Shown here one piece after another: positions 13,083 through 26,000 of a DNA stretch of 64,000 bases. Within the stretch, counting starts at the first letter, position 1. Each line of letters opens with the position of its first letter. The notes under the pieces are model-generated. The model made no database searches, had not been told where the DNA came from, and worked only from the letters and a program-made list of their open reading frames with translations. This DNA is from Sipunculus nudus (lineage: Eukaryota > Annelida > Sipuncula > Golfingiida > Sipunculidae). Location: the NCBI GenBank assembly GCA_026874595.1, contig CM049308.1, positions 11,807,501-11,871,500 on the forward strand, in the 5' to 3' direction. Position numbers and translations under genes: made by a program.

Positions 13083-13376
13083 TTAAGTATTACACAGATT
13101 ACAACTGCAGGATGCCTCTTTACAGTACGATAACTTTATTTTGAATGCTCTACGGGACTCCGCATTTTTATAGTGTATCAGAAAAGAATTCCATAGCATA
13201 GAACCAAAATGATTTAGCGAGTGGGTACCATACGTAACACTATTTGTTACCGGCACTGCAAGTACATAGGTAGCTAGTCTAGTGACACGGCCAGAAATAG
13301 GTGTAGTGAAGTACTGTTTAAGATACACTGGCCTTAGATTATGAATTACTTTGAAAATCTTTACGCAGTAAGTCAT
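13083..13376 (-). pseudogene. LINE reverse-transcriptase C-terminal fragment
   Basis: A minus-strand frame of about 97 residues reads through the family features of a non-LTR ORF2 C-terminus. These are a VIHNLRPVYL-type helix, a SGRVTR segment, 'YGTHSLNHFGSMLWNS', a run ending in RRAFKIKLSY, and a terminal Cys-x2-Cys. The palm domain and everything upstream are missing, so it is a dead 3' scrap. CR1/Jockey-like clades have this type of tail; the clade is not certain. Confidence 0.65.
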
Positions 13377-13565
13377 AGGTTACTCTGAACTCCTGTGTTG
13401 GACATCAAATGTCAAATAAATGGTTAAAGTCTGGGGACAAATCCTGTACAAACAGGAGAGTGACTAATGGGATTCATATTCACAGAAATATACAAAAACT
13501 GTGTAATGACATGACATAAAAACTATGATCTTCCCCGCCAAACACACTAAACAGTGTTTGTGCAT

Positions 13566-13587
13566 GGGGGGGGGGGGGGGGGGGGGG
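13566..13587. repeat. 22-base G homopolymer
   Basis: Uninterrupted run of G on the + strand inside the hAT element at 11577-13884. The length may be an assembly estimate, and it can form G-quadruplex structure. Confidence 0.9.
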
Positions 13588-14018
13588 AGCTAAGGGCTCA
13601 AAGAAGCTCATATTTTGGTAGTCTTGATTAGATAGATTTTGATAATTTAAATCAACTGGTCTGATTATCTATTTAATATCAAGCTTAAGCTGCTTAAGTG
13701 CATAGCATACTAAATATGTTGTATGTTAAAATACAAATATATATATACATAAACAAGAAACAGAGCTTTTATTTAGAAATGGTATACAAAGAAAAATGAA
13801 CGTATTGTCAATACGTATCAGTATCGAATTAACTTTATCGCAATACGTATTGTATCGGAAGAGGCGAACCGATACCCAGCCCTACTCTTTACACTTGCAC
13901 AAAAGCACTTCTACACATTTAAAACCTGTCTAATGAAACTTCACATTGATAAAGAACCAACAGTAAAAGCAGCCATAGCTTATAAATTTATTGTTAAAAC
14001 TGTAATACATGTAGAATT

Positions 14019-17000
14019 TCATGATTTATATTTCACTGGATTTTCAAAATAAGCATTGTATTTTCTCCACTTGTAATTGCTCTCCAATGATGTCGTGATT
14101 TCCCCTCCAGGCAAGTCTGTTTTCAGTTCTGGCATCAGACCTACAAATATACAGCAAACAGGGGTTAAAATTCACACAATCTACTTAAACAGCAACGAGA
14201 GGTTCACAAACTTCACAAACTTAACAGATAAACAGCAAGCAAGGGATACAATTTATACAACAGTTATACAGCAAACGGGGGTTAAAATTCACACAATCAA
14301 CTTTTACAATAAAGAGAGGTTAAACTTCACAAAATTAACAGATAAACAGCAAACAAGAGAAACAATTTATACAACAGTTATACAGCAGACAGGGGTTGAA
14401 ATTCACACAACAGTTATACAGCAAACAGGGTTGAAAGTCTTACAATGAACAGCCCTTCAGATAAACAGCAAACAGGTTAAAATGTGCACAACAGTTATGC
14501 AACAAACATAGGTTGAAATTCACACAATGAAAAGCCTTTAGATAAACAGCAAACAGGCGGTAAAATTCATACAATAAACATTTATTCAGTGAACAGGCAT
14601 TAAATTTCACTCAACAGTTGAACAAAGGCAGGGTTCGAATTTCACACAATGAACAGACCTACAGAATACAGCACACAGGTAAGGTTGAAATTTACATAAT
14701 TTTACAAGTCCTCATTCAGAAATATAAACAAGTGACCCATGGGTCATGACGCTCAGCTGACTGGGAAGAGATTCGCAAAAGAAATTTTATCATCAGAATG
14801 GTAGTATATACCCATTCAACTGAAGCATCAAACAGATTAACCAATAGGCCAAGATTTAGTCTGTATTTATATATCTCGAAAATAGAGAAAAATGTGTAAA
14901 CTTTTAAAACTAGAATACGGGTAACCGACAAGTGACTACATGTATCTGCCAAAATCGGATAGTGAGGCATGGATTGAGTGGCAAGGGGAAATAGAGTGAG
15001 GTATGTTGCATATTAGCATGGATGTCTGCAGCCTAAATGTGCATGTAGGTTGTGCCACCTACCACAAATCCAGAAAGCTTTCCAAGTTGTATACACCTGC
15101 AAAATTTTAGGCAGAAAAGCCAAACCACTACATGTATATGAGAGATTTTTGCCCATGGCAGACAAACAGACAAACACTGTGCAAAAATCTTTGCAGGTAA
15201 CCCCTCCAGTTTTGTGAATGATAAAGACCAATGTGAGATCTAAACACATGCACAATTTTGGCCCAATCGGTCAAATGGTTTCTGAGATATGAGCTTGGAT
15301 GTGTGCAGCGTTAACTAGAATGTAGGTGGCGCCACCTGTCATAAAATCAAGAAAGCTGTCCACGATGTATAAACCTGCAAAATTTTAGGCAGTTATGTCG
15401 AACCACTACAGAGAAATGAGTGATTTTAGGCCACGGCAGACTAACAGACAGACGCTGTGCAAACATTGTTACAGGTGGCGCCACCATTTTTTGTGTATGT
15501 TACAGAGCTATCAAAGGGCTACATTTGTATAAATTTTATTTCCTGATCGGTCAAACGGTTCCCAAGATATAAGCTTGGATGTCATCAGCGTGAACGTGAA
15601 CATAGGTGGCGCCACCTGTCATAAAATCAAGAAAGCTATCCTCGATGTATACGCATGATGAATTTCAGGTGAATTAGTCAATTCACTGCAGAGATATGAG
15701 TGATTTTAACCCAAGGCAGATGAACAGATGGACACTGTGCAAACATGGTTACAGGTGGCGCCACCATTTTTTGTGTATGTTATAAAGCAATCCAAGGGCT
15801 ACATTTGTATCAATTTTATTTCCTGATCGGTCAAACGGTTCCCGAGATATGAGGGTTTATGAGTGGAAACAGACCCACAATTGGACACTGGATAGAGAGG
15901 AAAGGTCAGAGCTCAACGCAAATTGGTTAGGCACCAGTTCACATGTGACCCGATAATAGGTGTAAGTTTGGGAAAAATCGGTCCATTAGTCTCCGAGGAG
16001 CTCTCTGGAAACGAACGCCGCCGCGGTGGAGGAACTCCGTCAAAAACATAGTATCCGCAAAACTTCGTTTTGGCGGATACAAAAATACAGGTGGCTCCAC
16101 CAGTCTGCAGAAACTAATAAAAACACTTAATGGTCAATATCCATGCAAAAAATCATGGTGATCTCCCCATTAGTTGTTCAGATACTTCAGTTTTTGTATC
16201 AAATTGTCCATTATTCTGAGGGATACTTCGGAGTCCTATAGCTTGAAGGATATGGGTAACAGAGACCTAATTTCAAGTTTCCACAGGCACCTTTCATGGG
16301 CCTCCTTGCATGACAAGAATGAAGATTCTAGGTCCAGTTGTTGCGATTTGTACCCTGTTGACAGATAACCACATCTTTAAAGGTCTCAAAAAAAAGAAAA
16401 AAATTCGTAAAAATTTGAAAAAAAATAGAAGTGGCACACCCAGTCTGCAGAAACTGATGGAACAGCTCATGATCAATATGTATGCCGAAAATCATGACCA
16501 TCAGTGTTGTAGTTATTGAAATACTGCAGTTTTTGTATCAAATTTTCCATTATTCTGGGGGGGGGGGTATTTTGGACCCATACAGCTTAAAGAATATGGG
16601 TAACAGAGACCTAATTTCAAGTTTCCATGGAGACTTTTCATGGGTCTCCCTGTGTGTCAAGAATGAAGATTCTTGGTCCAGTTTTTATGATTTGTGCCCT
16701 GTTAACAGACGTTCATATCTTTAAAGGTCTCAAAAATACAGAAAAATTTCGTAAAAAAAACCGAACAAATACAGGTGGTGCCACCAGTCTGCAGAAACTT
16801 ATGAAACACTCCATGATCAATATCCATGCAAACAATTATGGTTATCTCTGCATTAGTTGTTCAGATACTTTAGCTTTTGTATCAAATTTTCCATTATTCT
16901 GAGCTGTACTTTGGAGTGCCATAGCTCAAAGGATATGGGTAACAGAGACCAAATTTCAGGTTTCCATGGAGACTTATCATGGGTCTCCCTGTGTGTCAAG

Positions 17001-20000
17001 AACGAAGATTCTAGGTCCAGTCGTTACGATTTGTACCCTGTTGACAGATAACTACATCCTTAAAGGTCTAAAAAATTGAGAAAACAATTCGTGAACATTG
17101 AAAAATACAGGTGGCGCCACCAGTCTGCACAAACTGATGAAACATCTCATGATCAATATGTATGTCGAAAATCATGACCATCAGTGATGTAGTTAATGAG
17201 ATATTGAAGTTTTTGTATGAAATTTTTGACTATTCTGGGGGGTAATTTTGGGCCCCATAGCTCGAAGGATATGGGTAACAGAGACCTAATTTCTGGTTTA
17301 CATGGAGACTTTTAATAGGTCTCTCAGTGTGTCGAAAATGAAGATTCTAGGTCCAGTCGTTACGATTTGTGCCACGCTAACAGATGACAGCATCCTTAAA
17401 GGTCTCAAAAATAGAGGAAAAAATCGTAAAAAATCAAACAGTACAGGTGGCGCCACCAGTCTGCAGGAACTGATTGAACATCTCATGATCAATATGTATG
17501 CCAAAAATGAAGACCATCAGTGATGTAGTTATTGAAATATTGAAGTTTTTGTATGAAATTTTTTACTATTCTGGGGGGTACTTTGGGGCCCCATAGCTCG
17601 AAGGATATGGGTAACAGAGACCTAATTTCTGGTTTCCAAGGAGATTTTTCATGGACCTCTCAGTGTGTCAAGAATTAAGATTCTAAGTCCAGTCTTTATG
17701 ATTTGTGCCTTGTTAACAGACGTTCACATTTTTAAAGGTCTCAAAAATAGAGAAAAAAATTCGTAAAAAATCGAAAAATACAGGTGGCGCCACCAGTCTG
17801 CAGGAAGTGATGTAACATCTCATGATCAATATGTATGCCAAAAATCATGACCATCAGTCAAGTAGTTAATGAGATATTGAAGTTTTTGTATGAAATTTTT
17901 GACTTTTCTGGGGGGTACTTTGGCGCCACATAGCTCGAAGGATATGGGTAACAGAGACCTAATTTCTGGTTTCCAAGGAGATTTTTTATGAACCTCTCAG
18001 AATCCCAAGTTACAAGGTTCTAGGTCCAGCGGTTACGATTTGTGCCTGGTTAACGGACGGACAGACGGACAGACGGACGACGGACAAAGAGTGATCGCTA
18101 TAGCTCAGATGACTTTCAGTCAGCTGAGCTAAAAATGATTTTTTGTATAAGCACAAATTTCACAGCAATGCACAGCATTTTGAAATTACATGTAACATAT
18201 TGATATTTTGTATGATGCAAGAGGACTGATATTATTATTAATGGCTCTGACAAGAATATATACCATAACTGATGGCTCTGTCAAGTCAAAATAAAATTAA
18301 ATATGATTTTCAGGTTTAAGATTATTCTCTATCTGTACCACACAAAATCATATTGCAGCAAAGATTTAGTCAAACAGGACACTTAAAGGCAAAGTAAATG
18401 AAGCCTTTCTGTTGTCTTCATCAAGACCACCCAGTAATTCTACTACTGGAGATCCATGAGAGCAATGCTACCAGGCAAAATTTAATTATATTTCACTGAG
18501 GCTCATACAAAAATATTAGTTTTTAATCATTTATCCCCAAAGCCATTTAAAAATTTTAATATTGCTGTAGATTCTTGCCTAATACTCAGCCATGATATTA
18601 TCAATATCAGTTGTAGAATCCTTCCTGAAATTGATAATCAATGACAACAATTCTAAGGAGAGACCAATCTTTGTTACAGGTAGGGTTGGGACCTATGATC
18701 TATTCAAGTCTATGGTCTATCAGCAGATGCAGATAATCTGTTGATCAATCTTGCATAGCCAAAATTTATTACAGAGTTTTTCTTTTTATAAGGTTAGGCT
18801 TTATAATGACTGAAAGTATGCTTAAATAAAATCTGAGAACAAACTTGAGGACAACCTGGTTTTTCTAAACAGATTTCAACCCAACTTTACTATATACACA
18901 TGTAGGCTACAGTTATCAGATATATTGGCCAATATTTAGGCCTATATATAAATTGAAAGGATGTACAGGCCTATATTTCATAAAATAAAATTTCACACTC
19001 CTAGAGTTTAGCAATTTTTACTGTATATTTGATCATAAAATTGCAACTGATTTCCCAACACTTCTCAAAAAGGACTAATAATTGATCACCAGCTGCTGAT
19101 ATACAGCTGATGATCAATCGTGACTCCCAACACAAGTTAATATCAAGACTGAATGTTCTGCTGATTCTGTAATTACCTGCACGTTTGGCCTGGTGGACCA
19201 TTTTTGCTAGACGTGACTGGGCTTTCCCACACAGTCCAGTGACTTGTCTTGACAGTATTTCGCCATCTGGTTGTAAAAACTGACTGATTATCATCACATC
19301 CTGCAGAAAACAAAATGTAAAACACCCTGTTACAAATCATCCATACGCAAAAGGTGAATTTCTCAGACTTTTATGTAGTACTTGTATACTGAAGTTGGAT
19401 TTATTTTCATGAGGCAAGGGTTTCATTTTTCATGATTTATCCATTTTGCAATTTTCCCGATTGCACCAGAACCTATAAAAATCTGAGTTAGGCAGTATTT
19501 GCATTTATAATAAAATAAAAATAAATCCCACACCTCACTCATTTTTGTTACAGTAATTATATTATGACCTGTGTTAGACTCAACATTTCCCCAGTGAAAA
19601 ATATAAATATCTCTTGCACAACTGGATCTATTCTTTTTCCATTAATTTGCAGTTTCCTTGTAATCACTAAGTAAAAACAGTATACATTTGTACTGAATCA
19701 ATTTAAAGTATTATGTAATATTACACTATTATGTTATGAATTTTAAATATGGTTATCTGGCTATCTATTGCTATAAAATAAATAGGGCAAAAAGGTTCAC
19801 AAACTTATTTGTGCATTGCCCTTGCATATCATGAATTGGTTCGTTTTGTGAGTTGCCTGGCAACACAGCCCTCACAAATACCTACCTGCAATATGTGCAA
19901 CAGAGACAGTACTTACTGTGTACTGGATATCATAATCCAGCTTCTTGGGACACAGTGGACAGAGACAGTACTTACTGTGTACTGGATATCATAATCCAGC

Positions 20001-23000
20001 TTCTTGGGACACAGTGGACAGAGACAGTACTTACTGTGTACTGGATATCATAATCCAGCTTCTTGGGACACAGTGGACAGAGACAGTACTTACTGTGTAC
20101 TGGATATCATAATCCAGCTTCTTGGGACACAGTGGACACAGACCTTTGGGGTTGTCAATACTGGCGAGTTTGTCCACCAACTTCTCTGAACAATTTGTTT
20201 TTATTTTGATTCCTTCAACCTGCAAACAAAGACAAGACCCATCTCCAAATGTCAAACAATGACCTTTAATGACAGATGTAGTGATAACTCTGATATTACA
20301 CTGGCACAACTCTGAACAATCATTTTTTATTTTAACTATCTCAAACTCTGAATAAACAAACATCTAATTTAATAAGAATGATTTATATATGTAATACATG
20401 AAAACACCTTGTTGCTTACTTTTTACAATGGGATTTAAGAACTTGGACAAGACCCATATCCAAACATCAACCAAGAACTTTTAATGATCGTTATGGTGAT
20501 ATTACACAGGCACAACTCTAAACAATCTGGTTTGATTTTATCTCAGCCTCTGAACAAACAAGCAAATTCTTTGGAGCTGGCGATAATAAATTTTCAGACA
20601 GTCACTCCAAAACAAATCCCAACCAAGGTATGCATGAGAGCAATCTGTGACCAAATTCAAATGAAATCGGATAATATTCAGGAAAGTTATCGCATGGAAA
20701 CAAAAACCTGACGGACAGACAGACAGATGGACAGACTAACAAACCCAAATGAATGTCCCCCCTTGCGTGGAAGCATGATTTATATCAGTAATACATGGTA
20801 ACATGGGGTTGAAGAACTTTGACCACTGATATGTTTGAAAATGCTAAAATACATTGTGTATGTTCAGTGGAACCAGTCTTTAAGACCACCAATATATTGT
20901 GAGGGTTTGCCCTTGCTTGTAAAATATTATTTCCATGGACGGGAGAAGTATTGTTGTTTACACTGGATGAAATAAACGCGATAGGCGTTAACAGTACTAA
21001 CAAGGGAGTAAAGCCGATTGCCCGGCAAGCCACCACTTCAGGAGCTGAAACGATGTCAAATTTTGTCATAAAACGCCAGTATTTACCTAAGAAATTTTTG
21101 TCAGGCGTTCAGGGAGGTAAAGCGAATCGTGTGGTCCGATAATTATACAGAAATCCCTTTAATTCCATCCAGAATACACCGGCAGACGCTGGAATTGCAA
21201 TATTCTTTCGTCAGCAACGGACTGCCTTGACCTAGTTGTCAGGTCGTCACGCATGCGCTCGTGTAACCAGGTCATGTTTACGTCCGATGACCACGTGGTC
21301 CCTCCAAAAATGCATAAAAAGAGGCCGAGCGGGCCAGAAGGGAACCATTTGCTCAAGTCGACTCAGACGAGCTGTGTCAGCCAGCCGACTTGCGGTGACG
21401 GCTGCATCATGCAGATGACCAAGGTAGCCACACACCTTATTTGGGCAATAATAGCAGTTAAAATACCGGGAATCACTTGGTATATACCGGTAAACAAAGC
21501 TCCAGATGCAGGCATAAGCATCCCATGTGACGTCCCATACCAATGACAGCTCAGTATGAACCCGGTGACCCCATACCGACCCAGACCATACCGATGACAG
21601 CTCGGTATAAACCTGATGACCTCATACCGACCCCATACCAGAATGTACCCAGACGACCCCAAGTATACCGTGCCCGTATAGGAATGATAGAGAGAAGAAC
21701 ATAGCTTTCTTAGACCAGGGATTGAAGTTTTATTCGTACATCACAAGTGAAGCAATAGAAGTGCAGCATAACTACCGGCCATACACATGCATGAATATTG
21801 ATGGGACTTTCATTTGAGGAATAAAAGTTTGAAGTTAAACCGCTCGGAGTTGCATCTTGACTGGAGTGATCTGTGCTTGCTAGGGAAAGAGAAAAAGAAG
21901 GAGAGAGAGAGAGAGAGAGAGTAATCACCCTAGCAACTTAAAACTGGTGTCAGAAACCTGCAACACCCCCCCCCCCCCCCCCCCCCCCCATTTTTGGTGT
22001 CGGAAGCTTAAACCCCCACATTTCCTGTGTCGGCAGCACAGACCCCCACAATATTAAGACCACCATTCAATAAACTCTCACATTAGTTATGACTGACATG
22101 ACTAATAAGGACACCTGTGAATAAGACAACTTAAATTGACCAATCCCAAACAGTGGTTTTATTGCACAAGTTCCACTGCATATCTGAAAGGAAGCTTCCC
22201 GATGGCTCTGAAAAAAGCAAGAACTACCAAATCACATATGCTCTTTATGCAAAGTAAAGAAAAACGAATTAAAAAAGTCAAATATGTGGACCCAAACCCT
22301 GTGCGAAGTTGGGTGCTCTGCTCAAAGAAAGTATCTCGAGACAGTACCCTGGATTGTTTGACATTAACCGATACTGTCCCTGAGAACTTTTTTCAGTGGC
22401 ATTTTGATATTGCTGCCCTTGATAAAATACAAAATGATCAGCACATATAACCAGGCTACCCATTCACCTACTTTCAGTTTTCCAGGAAACAGCATGTAGT
22501 AAGACATGAAAGATCGTGCTTCATGCCCTGAATAGTGCGTTATGGTCACGTTATATGCCCCCAATGGTAAACAGTGCTGCCAATATTCATAAAACACTAA
22601 TCTACTTTATTTATGGAGGGATTCACACCAAAGTTTAATCACTTTGAGATCTTCACACTCGAGATCTATATATTAAATTTAAATCATTCCATGGTACTGT
22701 TCTTAAGATTACTTGCAGATACACACACACACACACACACACAGAATCAACAAAGAAAAATGTGCATGGCAATTAATAAATTCTCATTCTCAATGTCCCT
22801 TGAAACTTCAATCTCAAATAATCTGAATTATAACTTTATGCACTATACTGACAGTAATCTATGCTAATACAGGATACAATTCAGTTTCTAACAGATATGT
22901 AAAATAGCTACTCACCACTGTTGTATCATTTTCTGTTTTAATGGAAACTGAAAGCAAATATATGTGAAGGTGTACTGAACAGGTATATCAGAAAATTGAA

Positions 23001-26000
23001 ATGTTTGTTAGAAACAAATATCACTGGATAGCCAGCTGTTAATTTCAGGAATACATTTTTAGCTTAGCTGATTATAAGTCAACTGAGCTATAGTTGTGGT
23101 CCATTTTCAGTCATCCGTCTGTCCGTCTGTTAGACTGGCAAATTTTGAAACCGTTAGACCTATGAACCCAAATTTTGCATACTGCTAGATGTCCCCAAGA
23201 TCTCCTACCAAACTGAAGATTTGGTCACTATGGCTTTGTTCCTTAGAGAAATTAAGGAAAAACCTCAAATTTCAATAAAAATCCGATTATCACACTTCAG
23301 GACTGTCTTATATTAAAACCACTGATCTGTTTCCTTAATATTTACCAGAATTATTCTTCAATATATTTTCTATATACATGCCAGAAATTAAGTTTGTGAC
23401 GTGTAATTTCTTGAAGTTATGAGATGAGCCTGGACATTATGCACTTTGTAAAAAGTCAGGAAAAATATTTACTCACTGAACATGAAATTTTTTTAAGCTA
23501 GAGAATTTTTCCCAAGTTTATTACTTTGTTTAATTAAGATTCAATTGTATACCCAAAATAAGATCCATATTTTGTAATTATTTCAAGGAGTAAACCAGAA
23601 GATGCCAATGTTTTGTAAATGTAGCATTTAAAAAAAAATAAATTTTCTTTTCAATGATTTTAACAAATTTAAAATAGAATAAGACCCATCAGTATGCATA
23701 AGCTTATTAAATATAAAGCAAAATTATGGATGAATAAAGGCACAATTTAAAATTGCGAAATCTAAATCAAGTATTATTTTTAGATATTTATTGTTTTGCC
23801 AATTTAAAAGATTGTTTTGTGGTAAAATATAAATATATACATTTGTATGCATGATGTGAAAAGATTGAGATCAATGATGATGCAATTTAGAATTTTAAAT
23901 CAACTTTTAGATTCAGATATATATGTTATATTAGAAATGCATATAAATATAAACTAAACATTAAAAAAAATTGATAAAAAGTGATAAAAAATGAGGATCT
24001 AATACAAACATTTGTTCTTTATTTTACTACCTCGGCAGAATAGGAGATCAGAACATTATTGCAAATGTGTAAAATATATTAAACTTAAAAAATAATTGGA
24101 TGAGAAAAAATTAAAATTAATTAAAACATATTCTTGCCTCCGGAGAATGGAACATAAAGTGATCCCTGTCTGTCCATCATCTCTCAATTATCATTAAATA
24201 TTTATTAATTATGAAACTATTCCTATAAGCACTGCTGAAATAACTTTCATATGCTGTATGTGGATTGATTAAAGCTATTCAGGTCTGAAACTGGAAAGCA
24301 ACTTAAAAATTCAGTTGTGTAATATTGCAGATGTTAAACTTTAAAACAATTTGATATAATAAGAAAAAATTAAGAAATTATTGAAACTTCATATTTTATC
24401 AGCTTTGTTTGTCTACCAGTCTGTTTGTCCTATTTTAAATATTATATTAAGTAATTGTCAATAAACTTCTTTATCCTGTAAGCAGAGTTAAATCAAGTGA
24501 AAATCCTATGTATATACACTATAATAATACAGAGATGTTGTACCTCCCATCATTCCACCCCCCCCCCCCCCAGTCCTTGCACCTGTGGACTGGAGACATA
24601 AGTTATATTTCAACTGTATACATTTTGTAAAATAAAAAAAATACATATATCTAATAATATATATTATAAGAAAAAAGGTCCAATTTAACAAATGTGTAAA
24701 CTGCTCGACTGTCAACAATTAATCAAAAAGTCAACCAATGATCATGGTTATAATATACATCTTATGTTCACAAACTGATCACATGCTTCAATTTTAACAT
24801 TAGGAAATGCATATTCTGGTCATAAAATATTATTTGCAACAAATTATTATTTGCAACACATCAATACAAACCAATCATGTCAACCAGCCATGGCTTATAT
24901 TACCTTTTCCTCTTAGACTTTATCTCCATTTGATAATATTTTTCGGTTTTTACCTTCAAGGTCAACTTCAGCTGAGCACAGTGACCCATGGGTCCTTTGT
25001 TTGATAAATGGAATTGGATCATTTGTTCCAAAGTTACTGGTTCCTATTCCCAGAGAAGTGTACATCAAAGTCATTGTTTGCAATGACATCAGATATTATA
25101 ATTAATTCTATATAATCATGCTTTGAACGAACATTAATTCTTTGCAGAATAAAATTAATTTACTGAAGTCATTAATTGTCTATGTTTTTGCAACTTTCGC
25201 AGACACTTGACTGCACTGGTTGGGTGCTATTCATGTGGATTTATGAGGATTTCCCGCTGGTATACACAATAAAAAGGACTGACAGACTGACACTAGTGAC
25301 AGTCAAATAATTTTCCTTAAAACAGGTATGGATAGAAATTAGCAGTGGGAGAAGTGTATCAGATTAAATAGGTTTTTGTACTAAACAGTCTTTGATGTGC
25401 AAAAGTCAGCAATGCCTATGAAGTGTACTAAAACATGTATATATGTACAAAATGCCTTGGTGCAAGGCTGAGAATTACATGCCAGGTGACCCGGGCTCCA
25501 TACTCAGCCTTGAATATGTTCTTACGAAATATCGTAGCGGTCCTTCTGAAGTATCAGAAGGAAAGAATAAAAGAGTAATTTAGAATAAGATGCAGCTTAA
25601 ACTATGTTCACTCTACCTATATATCCTTTATATATCAGTTTCCATACATGTGGAGTCTCCTGTTTATGTTATATATGATATAACAGCATTTTATCATGAA
25701 GAGAAGAGCAGAAGACCATCACTAACACAGCCATGTTGCTGAGGCATGAACCCTGGTCACCCATGACCTGACCTGTGACCTGACCTCTGGTGTACCAGAG
25801 TAATTTATTGCTAATATAGTAATAAATCTATTAAAACAAGGGACCCATGGGTCACGGCGCTCAGCTGATCGTGATTGGACTATAAATGTTTCTCCACTGT
25901 GATACTATATCGAGTCGATAAAGCTTATGAATATCATGTACATGTTGGGCTATTATAAAGGAATGTAATGTAATATGTGAGTAAATGATAAATGAAATTA

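Larger units (their letters stand above)
11577..13884. mobile_element. hAT-type element, 2308 bp, with perfect 8-bp target duplication
   Basis: It begins TAGGGCTGTATC and ends with the complement of TAGGGCTGGGTATC. A perfect 8-bp direct repeat CTCTTTAC flanks it (11569-11576 and 13885-13892). The TIR core and 8-bp duplication are characteristic of hAT transposons. No transposase frame remains. The interior carries a LINE fragment (13083-13376) and a 22-base G run (13566-13587). It inserted 34 bp downstream of element A. Confidence 0.85.

Noticed and set aside
14077-14448. 123-codon plus-strand open frame
   Set aside because: Runs antisense over the last MRPS18A exon and then through a degenerate tandem repeat; repetitive peptide is an artefact.
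19809-20189. Three overlapping plus-strand frames with repeated peptides
   Set aside because: They are shadows of the 59-bp tandem array on the strand opposite to MRPS18A.
20951-21142. Possible first exon of another gene (short ATG frame before a GTAAAG) in a CpG-rich stretch
   Set aside because: No matching downstream exon or recognisable family; only composition supports it.
22136-22450. 104-codon plus-strand open frame in MRPS18A intron 2
   Set aside because: No family resemblance, no splice context; length is compatible with chance.
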